Shown: piece by piece, positions 7,877-17,389 of the stretch | Layout: every line of letters starts with the position of its first letter | How positions within the stretch are numbered: the stretch's first letter is position 1 | Assembly (NCBI RefSeq): GCF_014202975.1 | Contig: NZ_JACHHZ010000005.1 | Coordinates: forward strand, 558,001 to 622,000 | DNA length: 64,000 nucleotides | DNA from: Povalibacter uvarum | GTDB taxonomy: Bacteria > Pseudomonadota > Gammaproteobacteria > Steroidobacterales > Steroidobacteraceae | Reading direction: 5' to 3' | Made by a program: the position numbers and the translations under genes | The notes under the pieces: model-generated | Seen by the model: the letters and a program-made list of their open reading frames with translations, nothing else | Databases searched by the model: none | What the model was told of the DNA's origin: nothing

Positions 7877-9210
7877 TGCGACCTTGCGCTTCGCTTGATG
7901 AGGGCGGGCTGACCCAGCACATACGTTGCGGCTACACAGCGATCGTCGCCCAATGTCATGAACAGCAGCAAGCGCTCGACGAGATTCTTCGATTGCGCCA
8001 TGCGGCGGGCCAGCAAGGGCGTTGCGTCCGGGTTCAACACGATGAAATCCGCCTCGGTCCCGGCGCCGAAGTGTCCGATACGATCTTCCAGGCGAAGGCA
8101 GCGGGCACCGCCCAGCGTCGCGAGATAGAACGCCCGGAGCGGCGACAGGTGCTGGCCCTGCATCTGCGCGACCTTGTAGGCCTCGCTCATCGTCCGAAGC
8201 ATGCTGAAGCTGCTGCCGCCCCCCACGTCCGTTGCCAGTGAGAAACGCAATCCGGCGGCATCAGTCGCGGCGATATCGAAGAGACCGCTGCCGAGATAGA
8301 GGTTCGAAGTGGGGCAGAAGGCCGCGGTCGCGCCGGTCGTGGCCATGTGCCGTCTATCCTGCGCGTCGAGATGCAGGCAGTGGGCGTATGTCGCCCGATC
8401 GCGCAGAAGCCCGAAACGATCGTACACATCGGTGTAGCTGCGGCTGTCGGGAAAGAGCTTGCGCACCCACTCGATCTCGTCGCGATTCTCGGCGAGATGG
8501 CTGTGGATGAAAACGGTCGGGTACTCCTCGGCGATGCGCCCGGCGCTTGCCAGCTGCGATTCCGACGACGTCGGTGCAAAGCGAGGCGTAATCGCGTAGT
8601 GCAGCCGGTCGCGATCGTGCCAGGTCTCGATGAGCTGTCGCGTGTCGGTGTCGCCGCTGGCGGCTGTGTCCTGGAGATACTCCGGCGCGTGGCGATCCAT
8701 CAGCACTTTGCCCGCGATCATTCTCAGGCCACGGCGCTGCGCGGCCTGGAAGAACTCGTCGATCGCGGCGCGATGCACCGTGCCCAGGACCTGCGCGGTC
8801 GTCGTACCGTTGGCGAGCAGTTCATCGAGGAAGAACTCGGCGACTTCCTGCGCGTGTACCGGATCGGCGAAGCGACCCTCGACGGGGAACGTGTAGTTCT
8901 CGAGCCAGTCGAGCAGGTTGCTGCCGCCCGAGCCGATCACGTCGGTCTGCGGGAAATGAATGTGCGTATCGATGAAGCCGGGAAGCAGCAGTCCCCGCCC
9001 GTGATCCATGATCGGCAGGTCTTTCGGTAACTGACTGAGCATCGCTGGCGCCGGCCCGACTGCTTCGACACGACCACCGGCGACGAGCAGCAGGCCGTCG
9101 TCCCAGTATTCATAGGCATCGGTGCCATGACGGCCCGGATCCTGCCGGAAATGCAGGACAGCGCCGCGATGCGCAAGACGGTTCACGTGGCTATCACTGG
9201 GGCGCGCCAT
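7873..9210 (-). CDS. guaD: Guanine deaminase
   Basis: Converts guanine to xanthine and ammonia, feeding xanthine dehydrogenase encoded in the same operon. The 445-residue amidohydrolase shows the metal-binding pattern HIHFPQTD, HSHLAEN, a following HCLHLD, and TDVGGGSSFSM near the active-site aspartate. The substrate-specific stretch after the first motif (IGSGGSNLLDWLENYTFPVE) is typical of GuaD. I chose the ATG at 9210 (MARPSDSHVNR), which has GGATC upstream and overlaps the puuD stop by 17 bases. A GTG at 9237 would lengthen it by 9 residues. Its stop overlaps puuE by 4 bases. Confidence 0.94.
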   Translation of the reverse strand: MARPSDSHVNRLAHRGAVLHFRQDPGRHGTDAYEYWDDGLLLVAGGRVEAVGPAPAMLSQLPKDLPIMDHGRGLLLPGFIDTHIHFPQTDVIGSGGSNLLDWLENYTFPVEGRFADPVHAQEVAEFFLDELLANGTTTAQVLGTVHRAAIDEFFQAAQRRGLRMIAGKVLMDRHAPEYLQDTAASGDTDTRQLIETWHDRDRLHYAITPRFAPTSSESQLASAGRIAEEYPTVFIHSHLAENRDEIEWVRKLFPDSRSYTDVYDRFGLLRDRATYAHCLHLDAQDRRHMATTGATAAFCPTSNLYLGSGLFDIAATDAAGLRFSLATDVGGGSSFSMLRTMSEAYKVAQMQGQHLSPLRAFYLATLGGARCLRLEDRIGHFGAGTEADFIVLNPDATPLLARRMAQSKNLVERLLLFMTLGDDRCVAATYVLGQPALIKRSARSQ

Positions 9211-10396
9211 GATCGATCCATGAAATGACGGTTGCACGCTCTTCCGCAGTCATGCCCGTGACGTTGCCGATGGGCATGATGTTCGTCGCAAGCTGCTGCC
9301 GCGTCTGTGGCAGCGAAGCGAGGATGTGTTCTCTCGTGTCGAGCAGCATTCCATTGGGGGCGACCGCGAAGCCCGGGAATGTTGGTGTCGCCGAGTGGCA
9401 TGGCTGGCAGCGTGCACGGAAGATCGCCTCGATCTGCGCCATCTGGCCCGGTGCCGCTCCCGTTGAATTGCCTTGTGCCGGTGCCAGCGCGACCGCAACG
9501 ACTGCGAGCGTCGCGATGCCGATCAGTGCAGGGATCGGCGATGTGCGGCCGCCGCGTTCGTGGGCCTTGTGTCGAGCAACGAACCAGGCGCGAATCGCCG
9601 CGCCCGCAATCGACAGCCCGATCAGGACCAGCCAGTTCCGAGTCGCGCCGTATGTCATCGCGTAGTGGTGGCTGATCATCGTGAACAGCACGGGCAGCGT
9701 GAAGTACGTGTTGTGAACGGAGCGCTGCTTGCCGCGCAGGCCGTGAATGGGATCGGGAGCGCGATTCCCGAGCTTCGCCTTCACGAGCTCGCGCTGGCCC
9801 GGAATGATCACGAAGAAGACGTTCGCCACCATGACGGTGCCGAGCGCGGCACCGAACTGGATGAATGCGCCACGGCCACTGAAAATATGGCACAGAGCCC
9901 AGGCTTCGAGCGCCAGCAGCACTGCGAGCACAGCGCCGAGAGCGCGATCGTTCCGTCCGAGCGGCGAGCGGCACAGCAGGTCGTAAATGACCCACGTGCC
10001 GGCAAGGAAGCCGAGACCGAGCGCGATCGCCATGGGCTTCGAGAGCTGGGCGACTGCCGGATCGATCAGATACAGTTCCGCGCGTCCGTAGTAGAGCAGG
10101 CACAACAGGAAGAAGCCGGACAGCCAGGTCGTGTAGGCCTCCCAGTAAAACCAATGCAGTGTTCCTGGAAGCTTCTCGGGAGCAACGCGATATTTCTGCG
10201 AGTGATAGAAGCCGCCGCCGTGCACGGCCCAGAGCTCGCCCGCGACGCCCGCATCCTGTGCTTCTTTGCGCTCCGGTGCGAGCAGGTGATTGTCGAGCCA
10301 GACGAAGTAGAACGATGCGCCGATCCAGGCGATGCCGGCGATCAGGTGCAGCCAGCGCCCCAGGAGACTCAGCCAGTCGAACAGGTACGCTTCCAT
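9194..10396 (-). CDS. puuD: Urate hydroxylase PuuD, membrane protein with C-terminal cytochrome c domain
   Basis: A 400-residue inner-membrane urate oxidase of the PuuD type, which converts urate to 5-hydroxyisourate and can pass electrons to the respiratory chain. About eight membrane segments span residues 10-310 (LLGRWLHLIAGIAWIGASFY at the start). The C-terminus is a cytochrome c domain: CQPCH (C330, C333, H334) with M374 in NIMPIGN as probable sixth ligand. No soluble uricase gene is seen, so this should be the urate-oxidising step. It lies 4 bp after an ABC permease gene and overlaps guaD. Confidence 0.95.
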   Translation of the reverse strand: MEAYLFDWLSLLGRWLHLIAGIAWIGASFYFVWLDNHLLAPERKEAQDAGVAGELWAVHGGGFYHSQKYRVAPEKLPGTLHWFYWEAYTTWLSGFFLLCLLYYGRAELYLIDPAVAQLSKPMAIALGLGFLAGTWVIYDLLCRSPLGRNDRALGAVLAVLLALEAWALCHIFSGRGAFIQFGAALGTVMVANVFFVIIPGQRELVKAKLGNRAPDPIHGLRGKQRSVHNTYFTLPVLFTMISHHYAMTYGATRNWLVLIGLSIAGAAIRAWFVARHKAHERGGRTSPIPALIGIATLAVVAVALAPAQGNSTGAAPGQMAQIEAIFRARCQPCHSATPTFPGFAVAPNGMLLDTREHILASLPQTRQQLATNIMPIGNVTGMTAEERATVISWIDHGAPQ

Positions 10397-10400
10397 GCGA

Positions 10401-11327
10401 TCAACCGTCGGGGTGGAAACTGCGGCCGAGCGATGCCGGCTGGTTCAGCAGGATCGTCTTGGGATTGCGGCAGATGAGCACGAGCACGACGATCGTTGCG
10501 AGATACGGCAGCATCGACAGGAATTCACTCGGTACGTCGACGCCCAGGCCCTGGGCATGCAACTGCAACACAGTCACGCCACCGAATAGATACGCGCCGA
10601 GCAGCACGCGCAACGGCCGCCATGTCGCAAAGACGACGAGGGCGAGCACGATCCAGCCGCGGCCGGCGCTCATGCCTTCGACCCACATGGGCGTCAGCGC
10701 GGTCGAGAGGTATGCGCCCGCCAGGCCGCTCGTCGCGCCGCCAAACATGACGGCGAGATAGCGGATGCGAACAACGGGATAGCCGAGCGAGTGCGCGACG
10801 CCCGGCGCTTCGCCGATCGCGCGCAGCCGCAAGCCGGCGGCGGAGCGATAGAGGAACCAGCTCACCGCTGCGTAGAGGGCAATCGACAGGTAGACGAGCA
10901 GGTCGTAGCGGAAGAGTGCGGGACCCAGTACGGGAATGTCCGCCAGCAGGGGGATCGGGACTGCCGGCACGCGTTCGATCGGCAGACCCACGAAGGGCTG
11001 TCCGACGAACGCGCTCAGTCCGACGCCGAACAGCGCGAGCGCGAGACCGGTAGCGACCTGGTTCGTCTGCAGCGTCAGCGTGAGCAGTCCGAAGAGCAGT
11101 GCCATCGCGGCGCCCGCCGACATCGCCGCGACGTAGCCGAGAAACAAGCTGCCGCTCGTGACACCGACGCCGAATGCGGTCACTGCACCAACGAGCATCA
11201 TGCCCTCGACTCCGAGGTTCAGGACACCGGCACGTTCGTTCACGAGCACGCCGAGCGCCGCAAGGATCAGCGGCGTTGCAGCGGCGACCGTGCTCGCAAA
11301 GATCAGGATGAGCGTGTCGATGTTCAT
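10401..11327 (-). CDS. ABC transporter permease, nucleoside/purine type (YufQ/NupQ-like)
   Basis: A 308-residue membrane protein of the BPD_transp_2 permease group found in BMP-type nucleoside uptake systems. Hydrophobic segments cover almost the whole length; NLGVEGMMLVGAVTAF near residues 37-52 is the conserved signature of this permease type. It overlaps the partner permease by 4 bases and belongs with the ATPase at 12451 and the binding protein at 19383. In this operon it should import purine bases or nucleosides released in the periplasm. Confidence 0.92.
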   Translation of the reverse strand: MNIDTLILIFASTVAAATPLILAALGVLVNERAGVLNLGVEGMMLVGAVTAFGVGVTSGSLFLGYVAAMSAGAAMALLFGLLTLTLQTNQVATGLALALFGVGLSAFVGQPFVGLPIERVPAVPIPLLADIPVLGPALFRYDLLVYLSIALYAAVSWFLYRSAAGLRLRAIGEAPGVAHSLGYPVVRIRYLAVMFGGATSGLAGAYLSTALTPMWVEGMSAGRGWIVLALVVFATWRPLRVLLGAYLFGGVTVLQLHAQGLGVDVPSEFLSMLPYLATIVVLVLICRNPKTILLNQPASLGRSFHPDG

Positions 11328-12445
11328 GTCTGCACGTTCACCGGGTTGTCGACCTTGATGGCTTCGGCGGCGACAACGTCCGGACGTGCGCGACGAATGC
11401 GATAAGTGATGAGCAGATCGGCTGCAAGCAGATAGAAGAGCAGCACGCCCTGGAACAGTCCGGTGACGGAGGCGGGCAATTGCAGATCGATCTGTGCCGC
11501 TTCGCCGCCGAGATAGAGCAGCGACATGAGCAGGGAAGCGAGTACGACACCGATCGGATGCAGGCGGCCGACGAATGCGACGATGATGGCCGCGAATCCG
11601 TAGCCCGGCGAAATATCGGGCGAGAGCAGGCCGATCGGTCCGGCGACCTCACTCACCCCCGCCAGGCCTGCCATGCCGCCCCCGATCAGCAGCGCGAGCC
11701 AGATGTTGCGCTTCTCCCCATAACCAGCGTAGGCCGCGGCTGCCGGCGCAAGTCCCGCGACACGCATGCGATAGCCGGCGAACGTACGGCTCACGAAGAA
11801 CCAGGCGACGCCCGCGAGTGCGAGAGCAATAAGGAACGCGATGTTCACGCGCACGGTTTCCGCGAGCAACGGCAAGAGCTCGTTCTCGTCGAACGATTGC
11901 GACTGCGGAAAATTGAAGCCGGCCGGATCGCGCCAGGGCCCATGTACGAAGTACGACAGCAGAAGCTGGGCGATGTAGACCAGCATCAGCGTCACGAGAA
12001 TCTCGCTCGTGTGGAAGCGCGTGCGCAGGAATGCTGCGATAGCAGCCCAGGCCATGCCGCCGAGGATGCCCGCGAGCAGCATGAGCGGGATGGCGAACCC
12101 ACCCAGCCCATCGACGAACAATGCAATCGCTCCGCCCGCCAGTGCACCGACGATGAGCTGGCCTTCGGCACCGATGTTCCAGACGTTCGCCCGGAATCCA
12201 ATCGAAAGTCCCAGCGCGCAGAGCATCAGGGGCGTTGATTTGAGCAGCAGCTCGCCGAAGCCGTAAGTCGATGCGACCGGCTCGATGAAGAACGTCCTGA
12301 ACGCGGAGAGCGGGCTCAGCCCCAATGCGCTGAACAGGATGAATCCCGTAACGAGCATCGCGACCGCGGCGATCAGCGGCGATGCGAACTTCATCGCGAT
12401 CGAGGGTTCGGCGCGCCGTTCGAGACGCCACGGCCAGTTGTTCAT
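11324..12445 (-). CDS. ABC transporter permease, nucleoside/purine type (YufP/NupP-like)
   Basis: A 373-residue partner permease, with an N-terminal cytoplasmic stretch (MNNWPWRLERRAEPS) and about nine to ten membrane segments. The stretch FRANVWNIGAEGQLIVGALA is the family signature. The ATG at 12445 lies 5 bp after the ATPase stop. An in-frame GTG at 12478 lies inside the ATPase gene and is unlikely. It forms the membrane part of the importer with the 10401 gene product. Confidence 0.92.
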   Translation of the reverse strand: MNNWPWRLERRAEPSIAMKFASPLIAAVAMLVTGFILFSALGLSPLSAFRTFFIEPVASTYGFGELLLKSTPLMLCALGLSIGFRANVWNIGAEGQLIVGALAGGAIALFVDGLGGFAIPLMLLAGILGGMAWAAIAAFLRTRFHTSEILVTLMLVYIAQLLLSYFVHGPWRDPAGFNFPQSQSFDENELLPLLAETVRVNIAFLIALALAGVAWFFVSRTFAGYRMRVAGLAPAAAAYAGYGEKRNIWLALLIGGGMAGLAGVSEVAGPIGLLSPDISPGYGFAAIIVAFVGRLHPIGVVLASLLMSLLYLGGEAAQIDLQLPASVTGLFQGVLLFYLLAADLLITYRIRRARPDVVAAEAIKVDNPVNVQT

Positions 12446-12450
12446 GGCAC

Positions 12451-13956
12451 TCACTGCGCGAATTCCCCCGCCATCCACGATCCAAGCTTCTCGACAGGCA
12501 TCTGGGATGTCGGGTGCACCGACGACAGCTTGCCGCGAAAGAGGACGGCGAGCCGGTCGCAGATCGCGTACAGCTCATCGAGCTCCTCGGAGATCACGAG
12601 TACCGCAGCGCCCGAATCGCGCAGATCTATCAGTGCCTGGCGAATGCGCAGAGCGGCTCCCACGTCGACGCCCCACGTCGGCTGCGACACGACCATCACC
12701 TTCGGCTTCAGCCGGACTTCGCGGCCGACGATGAATTTCTGCAGATTGCCGCCGGAGAGACTGTTCGCCGGTGACAGCTCACTGCCGGCTTTCACGTCGA
12801 ATGCGGTGATCGTCGAGCGAGCGAACTCGCGGGCAGCGTCAGACCGCACCAGTCCATTCCGTACAAGTCCTGCGCTGTGTGCGGTCAGAAGGGCGTTGTC
12901 GGCAAGGCTCATCTCCGGCACTGCGCCTCGGCCGAGTCGCTCCTCGGGAACAAAGCTCAGTCCGAGCCGACGGCGTTGGGCCGCGTCGAGCGTTCCCGAT
13001 GCCGACCCGCAGATGCTGACCGAGGCTGCATTCCCGACCCGGCGCTCGCCCGAGATCGCTGCAAGCAGTTCGCTCTGGCCGTTCCCGGAGACGCCGGCAA
13101 TGCCAACGATCTCGCCGGCGCGAACGTTGAGATCGATCGAGTGCAGGCTCGTGCCGAAGGGATCGGTGCTCGCGAGCGTGAGGCCTCGCAGTTCGAGACG
13201 GGTCTCGCCGGCTTCACGCGGCGTCAGATGACACTCCCGAAGATCGCCGCCGACCATCATGCGTGCCAGGCTCTCGTTGCTCTCTGCGCGAGGTGTCGCG
13301 GTTCCGCTCACGCGTCCGCCGCGCAGCACCGTTGCGGTGTCGCAGAGCTCGCGGACTTCGTCGAGCTTGTGGCTGATGTAGAGAATGCTGACGTTCTGCG
13401 AGGCGAGGCGACGCAGCGTATCGAACAACATTCGAACAGCTTGCGGCGTCAGGACGGATGTCGGCTCATCCATGATGAGCAGTTGCGGTGATTGCAGCAG
13501 GCAGCGAACGATTTCCACACGCTGGCGCTCACCCACCGACATGCTGTGCACGAGTCGCAGCGGATCGATCGGCAGGCCGTAGCTTTCGGAGACTTCGCGA
13601 ATGCGACTGGCGAGCTGCGCCGGCGGTTCGCGGGAATCGAGCGCGAGAGAAATGTTTTCCGCGACGGTCAGGGTCTCGAACAGCGAGAAGTGCTGGAACA
13701 CCATGCCGATTCCGAGCTGCCGCGCTTCGGCGGGACTGCGAATCGTCACGGGGCGGCCTTCCCATTCGATGCGACCGGCATCGGGCTGCGTTACGCCGTA
13801 TACGATCTTCATCAGTGTGCTTTTGCCCGCGCCGTTTTCACCGAGCAGCGCGTGAATCTCGCCAGCGCCGACGCGCAGATCGACGTGATCGTTCGCGAGC
13901 ACTGCCGGGTAGCGCTTGGTGATGCCGTGCAGGGCGAGTCGCGGATGCGGCTGCAT
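12451..13956 (-). CDS. ABC transporter ATP-binding protein with two ATPase domains (YufO/NupO-like)
   Basis: A 501-residue protein with two ABC domains in tandem. The first has a full Walker A (GENGAGKST), signature-like SVGERQRVEI and Walker B LLIMDEPTSVLTP. The second has the degenerate loop GVSGNGQSEL and the signature LSGGNLQKFI. This degenerate second site is normal for sugar/nucleoside importers of the RbsA/YufO type. The ATG at 13956 overlaps the xdhC stop by one base. It drives purine uptake together with the next two genes. Confidence 0.94.
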   Translation of the reverse strand: MQPHPRLALHGITKRYPAVLANDHVDLRVGAGEIHALLGENGAGKSTLMKIVYGVTQPDAGRIEWEGRPVTIRSPAEARQLGIGMVFQHFSLFETLTVAENISLALDSREPPAQLASRIREVSESYGLPIDPLRLVHSMSVGERQRVEIVRCLLQSPQLLIMDEPTSVLTPQAVRMLFDTLRRLASQNVSILYISHKLDEVRELCDTATVLRGGRVSGTATPRAESNESLARMMVGGDLRECHLTPREAGETRLELRGLTLASTDPFGTSLHSIDLNVRAGEIVGIAGVSGNGQSELLAAISGERRVGNAASVSICGSASGTLDAAQRRRLGLSFVPEERLGRGAVPEMSLADNALLTAHSAGLVRNGLVRSDAAREFARSTITAFDVKAGSELSPANSLSGGNLQKFIVGREVRLKPKVMVVSQPTWGVDVGAALRIRQALIDLRDSGAAVLVISEELDELYAICDRLAVLFRGKLSSVHPTSQMPVEKLGSWMAGEFAQ

Positions 13957-15077
13957 CAGCTCACCTTCCCCGTGCACGAGTTGCAGTCACCGTCGCAGTG
14001 ATCCGTGGCTGCAACGGCGACACCAGTCGCGGGTTCCGTGGCTCGATCGAATACCTGCAGAAGCTGCGCAGCCACGGAAACTGCGATCACACCAGGAATT
14101 TTGCTGTCGATGCGATCGACGCCGATCGGACTCGTGAGCGTCGCGATGCTTGCTTCCGTCAGGCCATCTCCCGCCAGTCGCGACCGGAATCGCGCGGCCT
14201 TGCTCTTCGAGCCAATGAGCCCGACCCACGCGGCGTCGCCGCGATCGAGAATCGCGCGGCAGAGGTCGTAGTCGAGCGAGTGGCTATGGGTCATCACTAT
14301 GAAATGCGTGCGCGCAGGTGCGGAAGCGACAGTTGCCGCAGGGTCCTCTGCGCAGACGACATCCAGTCTGTCGCCCGATGTGAGCGGCAGCAGCGATTTT
14401 CGAGAATCGATCCAGCACAGGTGCACCGGCAGTTCCGCGAAGACGCGCGTCAATGCCTGTCCGACATGGCCTGCGCCGAACAGCCATATGTGGGGCAGGC
14501 GCTGCCCGAGCCGTTCGCTCAGGCGGATGGTGCCGTCCGCGCAATGCTCGAGCAGTGTCTTCGCTGTCATCGAAGGATCGGTTTCCATTGAAGACTTCAG
14601 GGGACGGACGATCCGCCGCGACACACCAGTGTCGTGAATTTCCGAAACCAGAGCCGCTGTGGTCGACTTCGATGCCCGCGCGGTCTCCGCAAGCAGCGGC
14701 GAATCCGTGCGAGTGTATTTCTCGATCCACAGTTCCACCACCCCGCCGCAGCACTGGGCGAGATCGGTGGCCAGCACGAACCGCTGGACGGTCGCGGCGC
14801 GTGGATCATTGCGCTGAAGGAGGTTCCGCGCCGCTTCAATCGCCTTCCATTCCAGATGCCCGCCGCCGATGGTGCCGAACTGACGGTTCGGTTCGACGAG
14901 CATGCAGGTACCTGCTTCGCGTGGCGCGGAGCCCCGGACCGATGCAACGACGATCCGTGCGACCACGCCTGCCGATTGCAGCGATCGAAGGGCGGCTGTC
15001 GGCCAATCGTGCAGCGGGTCGAGCCAGTCACCGCCGGTGAATCCCGGTTCACCCAGCACTGATGCAGCATTGCTCAT
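13956..15077 (-). CDS. xdhC: XdhC, xanthine dehydrogenase maturation factor
   Basis: A 373-residue protein that binds molybdenum cofactor and hands the sulfurated form to xanthine dehydrogenase. The N-terminal XdhC/CoxI domain shows SVRGSAPREAGTCMLV, GTIGGGHLEW and CCGGVVELW. The C-terminal Rossmann-like domain starts at LFGAGHVGQAL. It ends in an unusual cysteine-rich tail, HCDGDCNSCTGK. The ATG overlaps the xdhB stop by 4 bases; the frame stays open further upstream inside xdhB, but that part has no resemblance to the family. Confidence 0.94.
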   Translation of the reverse strand: MSNAASVLGEPGFTGGDWLDPLHDWPTAALRSLQSAGVVARIVVASVRGSAPREAGTCMLVEPNRQFGTIGGGHLEWKAIEAARNLLQRNDPRAATVQRFVLATDLAQCCGGVVELWIEKYTRTDSPLLAETARASKSTTAALVSEIHDTGVSRRIVRPLKSSMETDPSMTAKTLLEHCADGTIRLSERLGQRLPHIWLFGAGHVGQALTRVFAELPVHLCWIDSRKSLLPLTSGDRLDVVCAEDPAATVASAPARTHFIVMTHSHSLDYDLCRAILDRGDAAWVGLIGSKSKAARFRSRLAGDGLTEASIATLTSPIGVDRIDSKIPGVIAVSVAAQLLQVFDRATEPATGVAVAATDHCDGDCNSCTGKVS

Positions 15078-17389
15078 GAGCTTTGCTCCTTGCGTGCCTT
15101 GTCGACAGCACGCAGCACGGCCTCTGCGGTTGCGGGTGCCGCAAGCGATATGTTCTGGCCCGAGCCGCAACTGGCGATCGCATCGCGGATTGCGTGCAGC
15201 ACAGAAATGCCGAGCATCAGCGGCGGTTCGCCGACCGCTTTCGAACGGTAGATCGTCTCTTCGCGGTTCTCGCCTGCGAACAGTGAGATGTGTGCTTCGG
15301 CCGGCCAGTCGCTGACGCTGGGAATCTTGTATGTCGACGGCGCGTGCGTTTTCAGTTCGCCGCGTGGGTCCCACCACAGTTCCTCGGTGGTCAGCCACCC
15401 CGTCCCCTGCAGAAAGCCGCCCTCGATCTGGCCGAGATCGACGGCGGGATTCAATGAGCGGCCCACGTCGTGGAGGATGTCGACGCGCAGCAGCCGCGTC
15501 TCGCCGGTGAAAGTGTCGATGCTGACTTCGCTCACGGCGGCGCCGTAGGCGAAATAGAAGAAGGGCCGGCCCTGGAACCGCGTGCGGTCCCAGTGAATCT
15601 TCGGCGTTCGATAGAAGCCGGTGGCCGAGAGCTGGATGCGCGCTGCATGCGCCTGGCGAACGAACTCGGCGAACGCGACGCTGCGCGTGCCGATGTGCAC
15701 CGTGCCGTTGTCGAATCGCACCGCGTCGGGAGTCACGTTGTCGGTCTGGCACGCCCACTGGACGAGTCGTTCGCGAATCGTCTGCGCGGCCGCCTGTGCC
15801 GCCTTGCCATTCAGGTCCGAGCCGGACGAGGCAGCTGTCGCCGATGTGTTCGGTACTTTCCAAGTGTCAGTACCGGTGATCCGGATCGCACTCAGCGGCA
15901 ACGACAGTTCCGTCGCGACGACCTGCGCGACCTTGGTGTGCAGGCCCTGGCCCATCTCCGTGCCGCCATGATTCAGGAGCACCGTGCCGTCCGTATATAT
16001 ATGTAGCAGCGCCCCGGCCTGGTTGTACAAGGTGGCGTTGAATGAGATGCCGAACTTCACCGGCGTCAGCGCGATGCCGCGCTTCGTGGACTCGTGCGAG
16101 CGATTCCACTCGGCGACTTCGCGACGGCGCTGCTCGTAGCTCGCCGATCCCGCAAGCTCATCGAAGAGTGCCGGCAGAATGTTGTCCTCGACGACCTGGC
16201 CGTAGGGCGTCGTGTTGCGCTCGGTTATTCCGTAGAGATTGCGGTGCCGCACCGCGAGCGGGTCCAGGCCGAGCTTGCGCGCAATGTCATCGAGAACCTG
16301 CTCGATGACGAGCATGCCCTGCGGGCCGCCGAATCCGCGGAAGGCGGTATTGGAGACGGTGTTCGTTTTGCAGCGATGCGAAACGATCTCGACGTGCTCG
16401 AGGAAGTACGCGTTGTCGACGTGGCAGACGGCACGATCGTTCACTGGGCCGGAGAGATCCGCCGAATAACCGCAGCGCGATGCCAGCATCACGGTCAGCG
16501 CCTCGATGCGGCCGGAGCCATCGAAGCCCACATCGTAGTCGGCAAGAAAATCGTGACGCTTGCCCGTCATGAGCATGTCGGCGTCACGATCGATGCGCAG
16601 CTTGATCGGTCTTCCTGTCTTGTGTGCCAGCACCGCGGCGGCCGCGGCAATCAACGCCGGCTGGCTCTCCTTGCCCCCGAAACCGCCGCCCATGCGCCGG
16701 CATTGCACGTTGATGTCGTGTGCGCGGCGACCGAGCGCGTGCGCAACGATGTGCTGGACTTCGGTGGGATGCTGCGTCGAGCAGTGAATCAGCATCGCAC
16801 CGTCTTCCTGCGCAAGCGCGATCGCAATCTGACCTTCGAGGTAGAAGTGATCCTGGCCGCCGACAACCATCGTTCCCTGCAGGCGATGCGACGCGCGTTC
16901 GAGCTTCTGTTGAGGTTCGCCGCGAACCAGGCGTTGCGTCGGCAGGACGAAGCTCTGGGCCGCCAGCGCGGAGCGGATGTCCAGGATCGGCGGCAGCTCC
17001 TCACAATCGATTTTCGCTCGCGCGGCAGCTTTACGCGCTGCCTGGTATGAAATCGCTGCCACTGCAAAGAGAGGTTGCCCGGCGTACTCGATGAGTGCAT
17101 CGGCGAAGATCGGATCGTCGTTGATGACTGCGCCGTAGTTGTTCTCCCCGGGGATATCGGAAGCAACGGCGACGCCGATCACCCCGGGCGAGGCGTACAC
17201 GTCCGTCAGATCGAGCTTCCGGATGCGACCGTGCGCGATGCGGCTCAATCCGAATGCGGCGTGAAGCGTGTTCGCAGGCAGCGGAATGTCATCGCAGTAC
17301 AGCGCGCGGCCGCTGACATGAAGATGGGCGCTTTCATGCGGCAGCGGTTGGCCAGCACGCGACTCGTCGGCCGACGCGGGCTTTCTCAT
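15074..17389 (-). CDS. xdhB: Xanthine dehydrogenase molybdopterin-binding large subunit
   Basis: The 771-residue catalytic subunit of bacterial xanthine dehydrogenase, which oxidises hypoxanthine to xanthine and urate. The cofactor motif GGGFGGKESQ and the RGFGGPQG loop are present, and the base-catalyst glutamate is visible in AVGEPPLMLG near the C-terminus. The ATG at 17389 (MRKPASADES) overlaps the xdhA stop by 4 bases. No leader peptide, so cytoplasmic. It pairs with XdhA and depends on XdhC encoded next. Confidence 0.95.
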   Translation of the reverse strand: MRKPASADESRAGQPLPHESAHLHVSGRALYCDDIPLPANTLHAAFGLSRIAHGRIRKLDLTDVYASPGVIGVAVASDIPGENNYGAVINDDPIFADALIEYAGQPLFAVAAISYQAARKAAARAKIDCEELPPILDIRSALAAQSFVLPTQRLVRGEPQQKLERASHRLQGTMVVGGQDHFYLEGQIAIALAQEDGAMLIHCSTQHPTEVQHIVAHALGRRAHDINVQCRRMGGGFGGKESQPALIAAAAAVLAHKTGRPIKLRIDRDADMLMTGKRHDFLADYDVGFDGSGRIEALTVMLASRCGYSADLSGPVNDRAVCHVDNAYFLEHVEIVSHRCKTNTVSNTAFRGFGGPQGMLVIEQVLDDIARKLGLDPLAVRHRNLYGITERNTTPYGQVVEDNILPALFDELAGSASYEQRRREVAEWNRSHESTKRGIALTPVKFGISFNATLYNQAGALLHIYTDGTVLLNHGGTEMGQGLHTKVAQVVATELSLPLSAIRITGTDTWKVPNTSATAASSGSDLNGKAAQAAAQTIRERLVQWACQTDNVTPDAVRFDNGTVHIGTRSVAFAEFVRQAHAARIQLSATGFYRTPKIHWDRTRFQGRPFFYFAYGAAVSEVSIDTFTGETRLLRVDILHDVGRSLNPAVDLGQIEGGFLQGTGWLTTEELWWDPRGELKTHAPSTYKIPSVSDWPAEAHISLFAGENREETIYRSKAVGEPPLMLGISVLHAIRDAIASCGSGQNISLAAPATAEAVLRAVDKARKEQSS

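Noticed and set aside
6957-7922. N-terminal extension of the UraD-AllC fusion through the allantoinase gene.
   Set aside because: The extra 322 codons are the allantoinase gene in another frame; UraD homology begins at the ATG at 6956.
15078-15863. N-terminal extension of XdhC inside xdhB.
   Set aside because: Arg-rich out-of-frame translation; the XdhC family start and an ATGA overlap fit 15077.
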